64,000 bases of DNA from Eukaryota sp. TZLM1-RC (GCA_040285825.1 JAUPSS010000002.1:2852001-2916000); one strand, 5' to 3'; positions 11,187-20,730 are shown, counted from the stretch's first letter. Numbers and translations: made by a program. The notes: a model not told the origin generated them from the sequence alone.

Positions 11187-13028
11187 CTATTTGTTTTGAA
11201 TGTAAATAGCACCAATATAACACAAAGCTAACGCCAACCCCATCATACAAAACAGCTTAAAAACCACAAAACCACCAACTCTAGCCCTCTTTTTCCTCAT
11301 TTTAATTACCTTAATACGATCCAAATGACCTCGGAACACTGCTTGAATTCTGACAACACTGGACAATAGTTTACTATATTCGTAATGCGCCCTATTTCCT
11401 CTAATAACATTTTGTAATTCAGTCAGAGCTAACAAATCATGCTTAAGATTACACCGAGCAAGGAGAGATCTAGTTACCGCTTGTAATTGAATGACAGCTT
11501 CTCTCTTCTCTCTAAAACAATGTACCGCGAACACAGTTTTAACTGACATTTGTACACTAATCATGCTCTGATATACTTTGAAAAGATGCTCTTGTTGTAA
11601 ACGAGACAAGGCCAAACAACTAAGAGACACCAAAGAGGATTTGTTCTCAATGAATCGCATTCTCAGATAGTTACTACGAATGATTTGCTGAACTCCACAA
11701 ATTACGTTTCTCACTTCTACAAAGCTTTTTCTACATTCATAACCACGAAAAACGCTCTGAATGACAGAAGCTGATTGGCAAAGTTTCATCATTTTCATTG
11801 TGCATAATTTAGATTTTAAAAGTGTTTGAACATTCGCGATATACCTCTGGGATAAGAGAAAACGTTTTCTAATGAAACTGCATCGTACAGAACATTGAAC
11901 GGACCTCAAACTCTGAATTCTATGTTTAAATAGGTGACTTGATACATTAACTTGGATAGAGCAGATCGAATTGAGATTTTGAAGATAGCGTTTCCTGGAA
12001 AGAAAACTTTTAATGCATGACTGAATAAACACAATAAAACTCATTAACCTACTGGTTCTCTTCTTTTGATTAAACATACGAACCACAGACTGAATAATCA
12101 TGACCTTCCTTCTGAACTCACAAAACCGAACAACAGTAGAGTTTCTCCTACAATAACTCTGAATGTGGGTCAGTGTCACTAATTGAGAAGAGAATCGCTG
12201 TGTTGTGAGCATCGTTTTCAATCGAGTTTGTACTAAATTCAAGGCTTCCAACTGACTGGAATAAGCATTTTGCGTCTTGTATCTTCTATAACAAGTTTGA
12301 ACAGTAATTGTAGCCTGCCTGATAAGTGCAAATGCATCAAATTCTCTACGTCCTCTCACTAAAGATTGTATGCTCGAGGCAGCAGCAAGGGTGGATAACC
12401 AGGCTTTACGAGCCTTGATCATTCGTACATAGTTTTGAATGAATAACAATGATTCCAACATGGAAGAAGTTCCACGTATTGCCAATGTTCTACGGAAGCA
12501 GGCCTGTAGCTTAATAACAGCCAGTTTGATATTCAAAAATGTTTCTCTGGTGTTCTTGGAGTGAATCAAACCAACAAGATGGCGTAAACAGTTGAGTTCT
12601 TTCAGGAAGTGTCTTCGTTGTAGGTATCCTCTAAAGCAAGACTGCATAGTGATGGTTCTATTCTGAAGCAGTTGCAACCGTCTAACGGAGAGTTGGGTCT
12701 TGAGAGATTGTTGTATAGTGTTGATTGGGGTGGAAAATGCATGGTATTTCAAAGTGATCTGTACATTCTCGAGGAAGCAATCGAGGCGAATCGTGATATG
12801 TTCGGTGTTATCTGCAAGAGAGGGATGAAAACTGAATGGAATATTAACATGAGAGTTTGCATTGGCAAATACCCTTTGGGACCGAAACCCCTTTCCTTCA
12901 GCTAACAACATGATGCTAAAGGTTGGAAACGGATTGAAGAAAGAGATCGACTTCGAAAGACCTCTAGAAGCACATACTTCACCAACATCAAATTCAAAGT
13001 TTGTGTTGGGTGTCAACACAACAGACAT
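11187..13028 (-). CDS. ASH-domain/IQ-array protein with C-terminal membrane anchor
   Basis: A 613-residue protein, a divergent paralogue of the 5.1-8.8 kb gene. An N-terminal ASH-like beta-sandwich (residues ~1-105, with S-I-S-F-F-N-P-F-P and N-I-P-F-S-F-H-P) is followed by about twenty degenerate IQ units from residue ~115 to 580. Many units keep the [IV]-Q-x-x-[VIF]-R core but lose the second basic pair. The last ~28 residues form a hydrophobic segment after a basic K-K-R-A-R (F-V-V-F-K-L-F-C-M-M-G-L-A-L-A-L), with only a few residues after it. This looks like a tail anchor, which is unexpected for a spindle-type IQ protein. The ATG at 13028 is first in frame. It may link calmodulin or myosin light chains to a membrane; that is inference. 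Confidence 0.8.
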   Translation of the reverse strand: MSVVLTPNTNFEFDVGEVCASRGLSKSISFFNPFPTFSIMLLAEGKGFRSQRVFANANSHVNIPFSFHPSLADNTEHITIRLDCFLENVQITLKYHAFSTPINTIQQSLKTQLSVRRLQLLQNRTITMQSCFRGYLQRRHFLKELNCLRHLVGLIHSKNTRETFLNIKLAVIKLQACFRRTLAIRGTSSMLESLLFIQNYVRMIKARKAWLSTLAAASSIQSLVRGRREFDAFALIRQATITVQTCYRRYKTQNAYSSQLEALNLVQTRLKTMLTTQRFSSQLVTLTHIQSYCRRNSTVVRFCEFRRKVMIIQSVVRMFNQKKRTSRLMSFIVFIQSCIKSFLSRKRYLQNLNSICSIQVNVSSHLFKHRIQSLRSVQCSVRCSFIRKRFLLSQRYIANVQTLLKSKLCTMKMMKLCQSASVIQSVFRGYECRKSFVEVRNVICGVQQIIRSNYLRMRFIENKSSLVSLSCLALSRLQQEHLFKVYQSMISVQMSVKTVFAVHCFREKREAVIQLQAVTRSLLARCNLKHDLLALTELQNVIRGNRAHYEYSKLLSSVVRIQAVFRGHLDRIKVIKMRKKRARVGGFVVFKLFCMMGLALALCYIGAIYIQNK

Positions 13029-13113
13029 TGGATCAGAACGATATGGAGTTTAAACTTAAAATAGGATGTCTAGAAAAGTGACAGAGTTGACAAAATTTTT
13101 GAACATCTTGACA

Positions 13114-13126
13114 AATGAGTTTGAAA
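13114..13126. repeat. 13-bp target-site duplication (LINE B1), left
   Basis: AATGAGTTTGAAA here corresponds to AATCAGTTTGAAA at 14042-14054, one mismatch, flanking the LINE copy. The ATG of the open frame lies in this flanking repeat, so that start is not a native LINE start. Confidence 0.65.
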
Positions 13127-14041
13127 ACTGCTTGGCCAACTGACAATCCCTATTTCAGTAACTTTTTAAAGGACACTCGTGATAGCTCTGCTGCTGCTTT
13201 AGTAACTCAAATTCTCTCTGTTTATGGACTTTTGTTGAAAAACAATGAGTGGCTTTTAAACATGCGTCTTCGTTGTTGTCTCTGGCCAAACAATTTGTCC
13301 AATCAATTAACTTGTAAATGTGGTAAACCTCTTTTGTTTAATCATTTTTTGAACTGTAAATTTTTCATTACATTTAGATGTAAAGTGCGTAATAATGTCA
13401 GGGAACAAATTTATGTAATGTGTAAATCATATCGAGTAGATTCCGTTTTAGAGCCGTTGTTATCCAAATTAATTTTTGATGACCCCAGTATTGATAGTAA
13501 GCGCTACAACAGAGCTTCTATGGATCTGGCAAGAGGTGATCTAGTTGTTCCCTGTTTAAATGGTAGTTTTACTATTTTAGACGCCATGTCCATTGACCCT
13601 TGTAATTCTTCTAACGAACATTTCATTAACTCATATGTAAATAGTCCTCTTCTCGCTGGCGAAATATATAGAATTGCTAAATATTCGAAACCCATTTCCT
13701 CAACTAATGAAAATTCTCATGCTCAATATAATTTATGTTCCTCTGTTTTTTCTTTGCTTGGATCTCTAGGTAAGGCTGCTATGGCTTTTCTTGAGGATTT
13801 TGTTGTAGTTGTAAAAGAAAGGTCTGAAAGAATTTCAATCATGTTTACTGGCAAAACAGGATTGTATTTTCTATTTGCAAGGGAATGGTAAAACTAATTT
13901 CTGATTCATCTCTTTTTTTGGGAAATTTTCTAAATCTTTAGCAATTAATTGTTTTGATATAGGGGAGGTGGGTTTTTGAGGATGTGCAGATTTAGTTGTG
14001 TATTTTATGGTTTCATTTCTTGTGAATAAAATTTATATTTT
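13127..14041 (+). mobile_element. 5'-truncated LINE, family B copy B1
   Basis: The open frame to 13891 encodes the C-terminal part of an R2/Genie-like LINE protein. It has a zinc knuckle C-K-C-x7-H-x4-C, then R-G-D followed 14 residues later by Asp (L-D-A-M-S-I-D), the restriction-like endonuclease core. Between these lies V-R-E-Q-I-Y-V-M-C-K-S-Y, conserved with family C at 16 kb. The frame ends early in a different reading phase from its relatives, so a 3' frameshift is likely. The 3' UTR ends TTGTGAATAAAATTTATATT. The reverse transcriptase is absent. Flanking 13-bp direct repeats with one mismatch support insertion by target priming. Confidence 0.8.
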
Positions 14042-14054
14042 AATCAGTTTGAAA
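14042..14054. repeat. 13-bp target-site duplication (LINE B1), right
   Basis: AATCAGTTTGAAA, partner of 13114-13126. Confidence 0.65.
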
Positions 14055-14336
14055 TATTAGATCCAAGGTTTTGATTAATTGAAGGAGTCCATACCTAATC
14101 TGAACCCAGACATAGACACAAAAAGAAATACGCACTAAGAAAAATCAACTTTCCAGAAAGTAAAACAATATTCTAACCATTAATTTATTAGCAAAAAGGC
14201 TACGACTGCAATTACCAACTCAAAGTATAAATAAATTCAAAAAAAACAAATAACAAAATCGAAATCAATGACTAGTAGATTCCATCAAAATATTATTGAC
14301 AACAAGCATATCACATGACAAAACGTCAAAACAATA

Positions 14337-14981
14337 CTACTCAGCACTGAAAACTCCCCTCAAAACAGCTCCACAACCAACACAATTTTCCCCCGTCTTT
14401 GTTAATCTAGAACAGCTAGTACAGTACATGCACTTGCAAGAACTCCTCAACAATGACTGTTCTTTACCACAAAGTACACAAGATTTATCATCATGTACAG
14501 AGTTTTCTTCCACACATTTGTGTTGAGATTCAATCGGTTTTTCCGTAGGTTTTCCCTTCAATAAAGCATCAAGTTTTTCACGTTTTAAGCGTAACTCAGA
14601 TTGTACCTTCTGTGAGTGTGCTGTATCTGTTTGGACTCTAATATGTGCAAACTTGCAGTTATCCCCATATCCACAAAATCCTGTTTCTAGCCAATCCTTA
14701 CATACATCTGGTTGAATGTCAACGTCAATTTTTGAAGGAGTACCAGAAGGAAGACGTCCAAGAGAGAATTTACAAGACGACGGAGCATCTGCTTCCTTTC
14801 TCAAAGCTGCAAGAATACGCTGTGTATCTTCTTCCTCGTCTTTGGAAAGTGGTACATGTTTTTTTGCTGGAAGATTAGGTGCATCTGAAGAAGTACTGGG
14901 AGTAGTTTGTATATCACCCACCGGTTCTGAATCTATCATTGTTGTACGCTTGCGTCCATTTGTTGAGCGTTTTTTGAACAT
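14337..14981 (-). CDS. CWC24: CWC24/RNF113-like splicing factor (CCCH zinc finger + RING)
   Basis: A 214-residue protein with the two zinc domains of Cwc24/RNF113, a spliceosome component that binds near the 5' splice site before the first catalytic step; the human homologue is also a ubiquitin ligase. The CCCH finger is [20 protein letters not shown] (C-x8-C-x5-C-x3-H), preceded by the family hallmark Q-P-D-V. The C-terminal RING runs from C-V-L-C-G-K to C-V-G-C-G and has an unusual C-K-C-M-Y-C centre. The ATG at 14981 (M-F-K-K-R-S) is chosen because family members start with a basic K-K-R segment. A further 39 in-frame codons upstream read into flanking and transposon DNA. Its presence shows an active spliceosome, in line with the short intron in CK2. 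Confidence 0.88.
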   Translation of the reverse strand: MFKKRSTNGRKRTTMIDSEPVGDIQTTPSTSSDAPNLPAKKHVPLSKDEEEDTQRILAALRKEADAPSSCKFSLGRLPSGTPSKIDVDIQPDVCKDWLETGFCGYGDNCKFAHIRVQTDTAHSQKVQSELRLKREKLDALLKGKPTEKPIESQHKCVEENSVHDDKSCVLCGKEQSLLRSSCKCMYCTSCSRLTKTGENCVGCGAVLRGVFSAE

Positions 14982-15014
14982 GGGAGATTGAACATGAGAG
15001 ATTTCTTTTCCATA

Positions 15015-15023
15015 TTCATTTTT
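15015..15023. repeat. 9-bp target-site duplication (MULE-like), left
   Basis: TTCATTTTT, repeated exactly at 15565-15573. Nine-base duplications are the hallmark of Mutator-like elements. Confidence 0.8.
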
Positions 15024-15564
15024 GGGATATTTACAAAAGAGCCCCATTTGAGAGCACCCACTTTTCAAAATAGCCCCATTCGTAAACATCCTTTTCAATA
15101 TAGCCCCATTGTTCTATAACGTCGATGTCTTCCGAAAACAACATTATAGACACTCTCAAGAAGTACCAGTTACATGTGGGCGCATTCTTCCTCGATAAGG
15201 AACAGATTCTTAAACATCTCAGTGACTACTGCATGGCTGTTGGTGCCTTTTCCATCAGAAAGTGAAGCATTCCATCCGAATGTGAAGAATTACCGGATGG
15301 TGACGCTCAGTATGATACTCAGTGTGGTGAGGAACATGATGAAATGGTCATGCTTGACTACGACTGTGAAGATGCAAGTTTATCTCCCCTCGATGAGCTC
15401 TTGATGTTCTAGCAGTTACTTTTAGATCTAATAAACGGTTTTATTTAGTATAAACTCAACAGGGAACTAAAGATTCAAGGTGGGGCTATTTTGAAAGGAC
15501 AAATCTTGAATGGGGCCTTTTTGAAAATGGCTGTTGTGGATTCGGGTTGTTTTGTAATTGTCCC
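15024..15564. mobile_element. 541-bp non-autonomous Mutator-like element
   Basis: The ends are imperfect terminal inverted repeats of about 90 bp. The left end starts GGGATATTTACAAAAGAG; the reverse complement of the right end starts GGGACAATTACAAAACAA. Each TIR contains three spaced copies of an AGCCCCAT-type core preceded by TTTTCAA(A/T)A. Exact 9-bp target duplications flank the element. Inside is a short broken ORF (15125-15412). No transposase is present, so it must depend on an autonomous element elsewhere. It sits 43 bp upstream of the CWC24 start codon, and its left TIR is part of the apparent upstream extension of that frame. Confidence 0.8.
15125..15412 (+). pseudogene. Broken ORF inside the MULE-like element
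   Basis: A 96-codon frame starts with ATG and ends with TAG, but is interrupted by an in-frame TGA at codon 47 (15263-15265). The first half, containing D-K-E-Q-I-L-K-H-L-S-D-Y and V-G-A-F-S-I-R-K, loosely resembles the N-terminal FAR1/WRKY-like DNA-binding entry of MULE proteins. The second half is acidic. It may be a remnant of the N-terminus of a transposase or accessory protein. Function cannot be assigned. Confidence 0.5.
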
Positions 15565-15573
15565 TTCATTTTT
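15565..15573. repeat. 9-bp target-site duplication (MULE-like), right
   Basis: TTCATTTTT, partner of 15015-15023. Confidence 0.8.
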
Positions 15574-15590
15574 TAAGAATTTCGCATCAA

Positions 15591-15774
15591 CTGGATATTG
15601 AATAAATATCACAATGTAAACTTCTCAGCACCAAGGGTTAGTATACACTAAACACATTGGAAATACGTTGATGAAAAACAGCTACTGTTGCCTCCTTAGA
15701 AGTCTCACACGCCTTGTTCTTCGGAATGGTTCTGGCCTAGTACCAGTGAAATACTCACTGATTGCAATCTCCAG
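15591..15774 (-). pseudogene. 3' end scrap of a Fanzor element
   Basis: On the minus strand from 15774 the frame reads L-E-I-A-I-S-E-Y-F-T-G, almost the same as the C-terminus of the intact Fanzor at 25.6 kb (L-E-I-A-I-S-E-H-F-T-G). It then continues R-P-E-P-F-R-R-T-R-R-V and ends in TAG like the decayed copy at 46.3 kb. The downstream non-coding sequence, including the hairpin at 15631-15660, is also shared with 46.2 kb. Only the final ~30 codons plus 3' flank survive, joined directly to a LINE remnant. Confidence 0.75.
15631..15660 (-). other. Conserved hairpin 3' of Fanzor ORF (scrap copy)
   Basis: The minus strand reads CCAATG...TTAGT-GTAT-ACTAA...CCCTTGG. It differs from the 46231-46260 copy by one base in the outer stem. 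See the candidate guide-RNA discussion at 46231. Confidence 0.6.
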
Positions 15775-15781
15775 TTATCAA

Positions 15782-16944
15782 AATTTTAAAATTTTCCAAA
15801 AAGTGCAACCCTGAAGGTCCAATAATGCCAAAAAGAGAAATTGCAAACGGCACAAACTGATATTTCACATGTTCCACTCTACCTAACTGTGCCAAAGGTT
15901 CTTCATATTTTTTATCTTTTTTTTTTCGGCGTTAGATAACGGCGAATCAGCGGAATACACTAAACGAGCAGCAGAATTTTTGCAAACATCAACTGAGACA
16001 ACATCTACAACATTGAGAACACCATCGATCCCTGGAGCTACTAAATCTGCCCTTCTTTCACCAAAGGAATCATCAGTTTGATCTGAAGACAGCTTTCGTA
16101 CTAGTGGATCAATAAATGCCTCTATATTGAAACTTTTGCACATGGCATATAATTGATCACGAACTGAGTCATGAACAATTGAGCGATAAGTTATAAAATA
16201 CTTACAGTTGAAAATATGGGAAAGCGTAACAACACTCTTGCAGCGACAAATTAAATCATTTGGTAATGAACAAGGCCATAGAAAACATCTCATTCTCATT
16301 GCAGCGGTCCATTGGTGATCATTAAGTAGAAGGCCATAAATGTTGGGAATTTGGGAGATTAGGCAACTTGAACAACTGTCTTCAAGATCAATCAAAAAGT
16401 TTGCAAAAACGGGATTTTTTTCCTTAGCCAAGCTAAGACGTACAATATAATCCAAGTTTTCTAAAACTTTCAAGATTTTTTTCTGCAATTTTGCAAAAGT
16501 CAGTGGTAAGGAGAGCAAGCTTCATGAAGGAAGTTCCACAATATCAGAGGGGAAACATTTAGCCCAAATATTGGGTGAAAGAGTTTCAATTTCCTGTTGC
16601 AAAGAAATAAGATAAGAGCTGCCACAATTTTCAATGAGATGAATTTTTTCAGGAAAACGATTCACAAATTCATAAATAAAATTCTTTCCACATCCAATAA
16701 AAGCAGCTTTACAAAGGTAGCTTGATTTATGAAAATCAACACCACCAAAATTTGTACCACAAAAAATGTGGCTCCGTAACTGAGATGCATCAATTTCCAA
16801 TAATTGTGCTAAAAAATTGGTTCTTTGTTCATTAAAAATGCGATAAAACTCCAAAGAAATTGATGCTGATGTTGATCTCAAAATATGAGTAAATTTTCCA
16901 GAATAACAGATTTTTAGGAAAAAGAATTTCAAATGTTTCTCAAT
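15782..16944 (-). pseudogene. LINE family C copy C1, C-terminal part (nonsense and frameshift)
   Basis: The minus-strand frame continues the reverse transcriptase at 17829-18272 after removal of the inserted LINE A2. It encodes the RT thumb and linker, a zinc knuckle C-R-C-x7-H-x4-C, then R-R-A-D and an Asp 13-14 residues on (N-V-V-D-V-V-S-V-D), the restriction-like endonuclease. It is broken by an in-frame TGA at 16522-16524, where copy C2 at 62.1 kb has AGA, and by a frameshift near 15885, after which the frame L-A-Q-L-G-R-V-E-H-V-K-Y-Q matches C2. The 3' end is lost at the junction with the Fanzor scrap. Confidence 0.8.
16932..16944. repeat. 13-bp target-site duplication (LINE A2), left
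   Basis: AATGTTTCTCAAT, repeated exactly at 17829-17841. Both copies are LINE C1 coding sequence (I-E-K-H), so the duplication arose when A2 inserted into C1. Confidence 0.88.
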
Positions 16945-17828
16945 CAATTTAAATCAAGATCTTCACTCATTGTTATTGGAAAAGGGTGTTTGTGAAAACA
17001 AGGTGTCAGATTCTTCACTTTTTGTAACCATTGTACCACGAAGATTTGGATTGTGTGCTACTAATGAAGCATTTGTAACAAAAATGAGATTATATTTGAA
17101 CATCCCCATTAACCAATTATTATCAAAAGAAAAATGTATTTGCTCGAATTCACCTCAACTCACTTTGCGCCATGCTCTAAATTGCTCTAAATTGATAACT
17201 TATCGTTCTTCATTACATGATGCTGTTAGAGACACTGTTTTCAATATGGCACAAACTGCAAGGATATCGTGTATCAAAGAGCCCCTGCTGAAAGAAACAC
17301 TTTCTCTGAATAATTTTGGTTCTGATGATAGAGGTGATGTATACTGTGATTGGATTGATAATTCTGAAGCTATTGTTGACTTTGTCTCATGTAATGTTGC
17401 AAACGATACTTTGGTTCACAGAAGAAAACTTAATCCTGTAACTGCTCTGGATTTTAAAGCAAAAGAAAAACATAGAAAATATGATAAAGAAATTGAAGAT
17501 GCAAATATCGATAGAAATACACAGCTGGTTCTTATTGCTTTTCCATTTTCGATAAATGGAAGATTATCAGTTGAAGCAGAAACTTTTTTGGATGACTTCC
17601 AAACAATGGTGAAAGAAAAAACAATGAAAAGATTTGATATTTTTTTATGGCGTTCACGGATTCAATTTGCCATTGTTAATAGATTACCGCATTTTTTCAA
17701 TCGAATTAGAGAAGCTTTAGCTAGACAGCAAGCAAATCAAGATTTTGTAGAGGAAATCTTGGTTTAATGATAGTCGTCCCATTAGTTATGATTTAATTTA
17801 ATCAAGTGTGCAAATTCAATAAATTAAT
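16945..17828 (+). mobile_element. LINE family A copy A2, nested inside LINE C1
   Basis: A 5'-truncated but otherwise clean family A copy. The frame is open from the insertion point and reads N-Q-D-L-H-S-L-L-L-E-K-G-V-C-E through a CCHC knuckle (C-I-C-x7-H-x4-C) and the endonuclease core R-G-D-x13-D to a TAA at 17767. The downstream tail CCCATTAGTTATG...CAATAAATTAAT is shared with A1, A3, A4 and A5. Exact 13-bp duplications of host LINE sequence flank it. It is inserted antisense to LINE C1, and splits the C1 reverse transcriptase from its thumb region. No stop codon or frameshift is seen in the remaining ORF, so it is probably young. Confidence 0.9.
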
Positions 17829-17841
17829 AATGTTTCTCAAT
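17829..17841. repeat. 13-bp target-site duplication (LINE A2), right
   Basis: AATGTTTCTCAAT, partner of 16932-16944. Confidence 0.88.
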
Positions 17842-18272
17842 ATTTAAATTTTCTATTGATTCTAATTCATTTCCAAATTGAGTCAACAGAGTCGAAAGTT
17901 GGCCTTTGACTTCATCAATATTTCCGAGATAACAACCCAAAAAACGAAAACCAGACTGATCGAAATTGATAAAGGGGACATTGACATCATTAATGAAAAA
18001 ATCAATTGGTTCATGGCCAATAATCAAACATTTGAAGATATTCAATGAGAGACCAATATCTTCATAACGCTGTTGAATAAAAGTTGCTATTTGTTTCACA
18101 ATTGTAATAGGAGCAATTACAGAAATGTCATCCATATATGCTACAATATCTATTTCTGGGAATTTTTCTTTCAATTCGCACATTAATGGATGAATTGCCA
18201 GACAAAAGAAAAAAGGACCAAGTGGATCACTTTGTTTAACACCTGAAGACGAAAGCAGGAAATTCTCAGGGG
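17829..18272 (-). pseudogene. LINE family C copy C1, reverse transcriptase palm
   Basis: The minus strand encodes G-V-K-Q-S-D-P-L-G-P-F-F-F (RT motif 4), then the catalytic A-Y-M-D-D-I box, then the region G-L-S-L-N-I-F-K-C typical of the palm/thumb boundary. Translation is open to about 18272, where in-frame stops (TAA TAA) mark the truncated 5' end, 66 bp before the start of the kinesin-like gene on the other strand. It ends at I-E-K-H, where LINE A2 is inserted; the protein resumes at 16944. Confidence 0.85.
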
Positions 18273-18338
18273 CAAATTATTATTGGTTCTAAAATGTTCC
18301 CCACAAATCTGATTCTGCAAACATAACCTCTCAACAAA

Positions 18339-20528
18339 ATGGGCTTCACGCTAACATCACATATTAAGCCAAAGCCCACACAGGAACACTTTGACAAACA
18401 TATAGCACCACTGATACCACTGGTCATTGATGAATCATGTGATGTTACATTCATGGTAGCTGGCACATCCACTTCAGGCCGTCAAAACTTTTTGATGGCT
18501 GATACAGATGGTATAGCCCACCGTCTATCTTCTCATCTTTCGTCCCTATGCTCTGATGGAACTGTCATTGCCACACTTGCTGTTTTCTCTCTCCCCTTCC
18601 GTGGTAACCACGTTCTTGATCTCCTCAACAACAAGGCCAAGGTCGAAGAACAAGATGGTGAGTTTGAAGAACTGATAGAAGGTGACCTAGCTGATCCTTC
18701 ATTCAGCTTTTCCTCTTCTCTGACCGTCCACGACCACCTCTCTACGGACTGTCTCACTCTTCGCTTCAACCTAGCTCGATGCGACGACACGGGTGACCTG
18801 GTATCTGGTGGCTCTTTATCCCTTGTTCTTCTTCCTCCCTTTTCCTCTGCCACGTCAGCAGTCTACGCTATTCTGACCTTCTCTCTCATTGCATCTAAGG
18901 GCTCTGATCCACCTTCATGGCTTCACCACTCTCTCCTCACTCGTACTTTACTTCCCTCATTTGACCCCGAGGCAGGTCATTTCTCTATCCTTTTGGCCTT
19001 GGATAACCAACCTCTCGAACACTTGTTGTCTGGTGTAGACGTGACTTCCCGGTCAGCTGAACAGGCAAGAAAGATTGAGAAGGAATTGAACCAACGATTA
19101 GCAATGTTTGAGGAGGCAGCTCATAAAGAACAGGTCAAAATGCTGGAGGAATTCCAAAAAAGTAAAGGTGTTTATGAACAAAGAATTAAGGATTTGAAGG
19201 ATAAGTTAGAAAAAAAACAAAGTGATGATTACGCTGCTTTTCAGGAGAAGGTAGGCGAGCTAGAAGCAAAGAAAGGTGAATTTGAAGCTAAAAAGGAAGA
19301 ATTTGAGCAGAAGAAAGCCGAATTGGAAGAAGCCCATAACCAAACCAAGCAACAATTAAGAAAGAAATCGGCTCAGTTGCAGAAAGTGGAGGAAGAATTA
19401 GCCAGGTTGAAGAAAAGATTAGAAAGTAGAAATGCTGAAATAAAGAAGAAGGAAAAAAAGATTCAAAAATTAGAAACTGAAGTTAAGAACAGGGAAGAGG
19501 AACTGATGACGCAGATGAACACGTTACCTTCCGTTCCTGAAGTCGATGATTCAGTCGTGGGGGGTATTAATCCTGAAATAGAAACAGAACTCGCAAAGGC
19601 GCGCACAGATCTCCACGAAGAGCGGAAAAAACGAGAGGATTTAGAATTCATTGTTATGGAATTAAGATCCAAATTAGACAGCAAAAACTGGGTCGATGAC
19701 GATGATATTGAACAAATGAAAACTAAAAGAAATAAGAGGAACCCTGATACTATGGAGAGAATCAGCCGTGATGATGAAGAGTACGACACCAGTGATTACG
19801 AAAGGATCAATGGACACGAGAGTACTTTTGATTTATCTGAAAAAGTATTACAATATTTGCAGCATGGTACTTTGTTGATTAAGCATGGTAGGGCCGGTAA
19901 GCCTCATTTAAGATATTTCTATGTGAACAAGGAACGAACCAGAGTGTGTTGGCGTAATGTAAAGAATGAAAAAGAGGCTGATTCAACTAAAGGTGATCAT
20001 TTTATTCAACTCGCAGAGGTCACTAGGTTTATTTTAGGTCAGCATACGGAAGTTTTCCAAAGACAGGCAGTTATTAACCCTGATGATGACGAGAGATCTT
20101 TCTCATTAGTACTCAAAGACGGATCACGTACTTTGGACGTTGTTTGCGAGACGGAAATGGAACATGAAGCCTGGGTACTTGGTCTCTCCTCTCTTTTGAA
20201 CGTTGAGCCTAGGTGGGGACAGATGCTTGATCTAAGACCATTCCCTGAGAGCAGAAAGCTTGATGGTGGAGAAGCTGATCTTTGTGAGAAGTATAGAATA
20301 ATTCCAGAGGAGTATCTGAGGGTTAAAGAGCTTGTTTTGGAAGAGTGTTATGAACGAGGCTATATTACAAAGGCTGATATTCGTATTGTCTGTAGAATTG
20401 ATATTCTCCGAGCTTCTAAGATTCATGAATTCATGGAAGGAAGACGTTGGATCTGTGCTAGACCATTGTATGATGATGATGATCCTCTGGTCAGTCCATA
20501 TTCAGATGATGAAGATGGGTGGATGTAG
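18339..20528 (+). CDS. Kinesin-like protein with degenerate motor, coiled coil and PH domain
   Basis: A 729-residue protein. Residues ~1-235 follow the kinesin motor fold in order. Q-E-H-F-D-K-H-I-A-P-L-I precedes a ruined P-loop, G-T-S-T-S-G-R-Q-N, where kinesins have GQTGSGKT. Next come a strand and helix ending H-V-L-D-L-L (kinesin E-I-Y-N-E-x-V-x-D-L-L), a switch II region reduced to L-V-L-L-P-P (normally DLAGSE), and L-L-T-R-T-L-L-P-S-F matching S-K-L-T-R-L-L-Q-D-S-L. The lysine and acidic residues needed for ATP hydrolysis are missing. Residues ~238-465 are a long coiled coil. Residues ~505-620 form a PH domain (G-T-L-L-I-K-H...L-R-Y-F-Y-V; final E-H-E-A-W-V-L-G-L). The tail is acidic. 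It is likely a microtubule or membrane adaptor rather than a motor. ATG at 18339 is first in frame. Confidence 0.75.
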   Translation: MGFTLTSHIKPKPTQEHFDKHIAPLIPLVIDESCDVTFMVAGTSTSGRQNFLMADTDGIAHRLSSHLSSLCSDGTVIATLAVFSLPFRGNHVLDLLNNKAKVEEQDGEFEELIEGDLADPSFSFSSSLTVHDHLSTDCLTLRFNLARCDDTGDLVSGGSLSLVLLPPFSSATSAVYAILTFSLIASKGSDPPSWLHHSLLTRTLLPSFDPEAGHFSILLALDNQPLEHLLSGVDVTSRSAEQARKIEKELNQRLAMFEEAAHKEQVKMLEEFQKSKGVYEQRIKDLKDKLEKKQSDDYAAFQEKVGELEAKKGEFEAKKEEFEQKKAELEEAHNQTKQQLRKKSAQLQKVEEELARLKKRLESRNAEIKKKEKKIQKLETEVKNREEELMTQMNTLPSVPEVDDSVVGGINPEIETELAKARTDLHEERKKREDLEFIVMELRSKLDSKNWVDDDDIEQMKTKRNKRNPDTMERISRDDEEYDTSDYERINGHESTFDLSEKVLQYLQHGTLLIKHGRAGKPHLRYFYVNKERTRVCWRNVKNEKEADSTKGDHFIQLAEVTRFILGQHTEVFQRQAVINPDDDERSFSLVLKDGSRTLDVVCETEMEHEAWVLGLSSLLNVEPRWGQMLDLRPFPESRKLDGGEADLCEKYRIIPEEYLRVKELVLEECYERGYITKADIRIVCRIDILRASKIHEFMEGRRWICARPLYDDDDPLVSPYSDDEDGWM

Positions 20529-20717
20529 TTTGTGTATTTTGTATAATAAATTGAATGTATAATGTAATCATAGCTTTTGAACATGAGATCTATCAATAAC
20601 GAGATCATTAAGTATTGATATATCATTTACCAGTTGTAGGTGTATGTGCTTCAATTCCAACTGGATAAACTTCTCGCGACTACCTCAATGGAGGAGTTTG
20701 AGTTAAATTTGTAATGG

Positions 20718-20730
20718 AGAGTCGTTTTGG
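20718..20730. repeat. 13-bp target-site duplication (LINE A3), left
   Basis: AGAGTCGTTTTGG, matching AGAGTCGTCTTGG at 21516-21528 with one mismatch. Confidence 0.6.

Noticed and set aside
14982-15098. 39-codon N-terminal extension of CWC24
   Set aside because: It is made of the MULE terminal repeat, its target duplication and spacer, and family members start near M-F-K-K-R.
16970-17767. LINE A2 frame as a host gene
   Set aside because: It carries knuckle and endonuclease motifs, has four sister copies with the same tail, and is flanked by target duplications.
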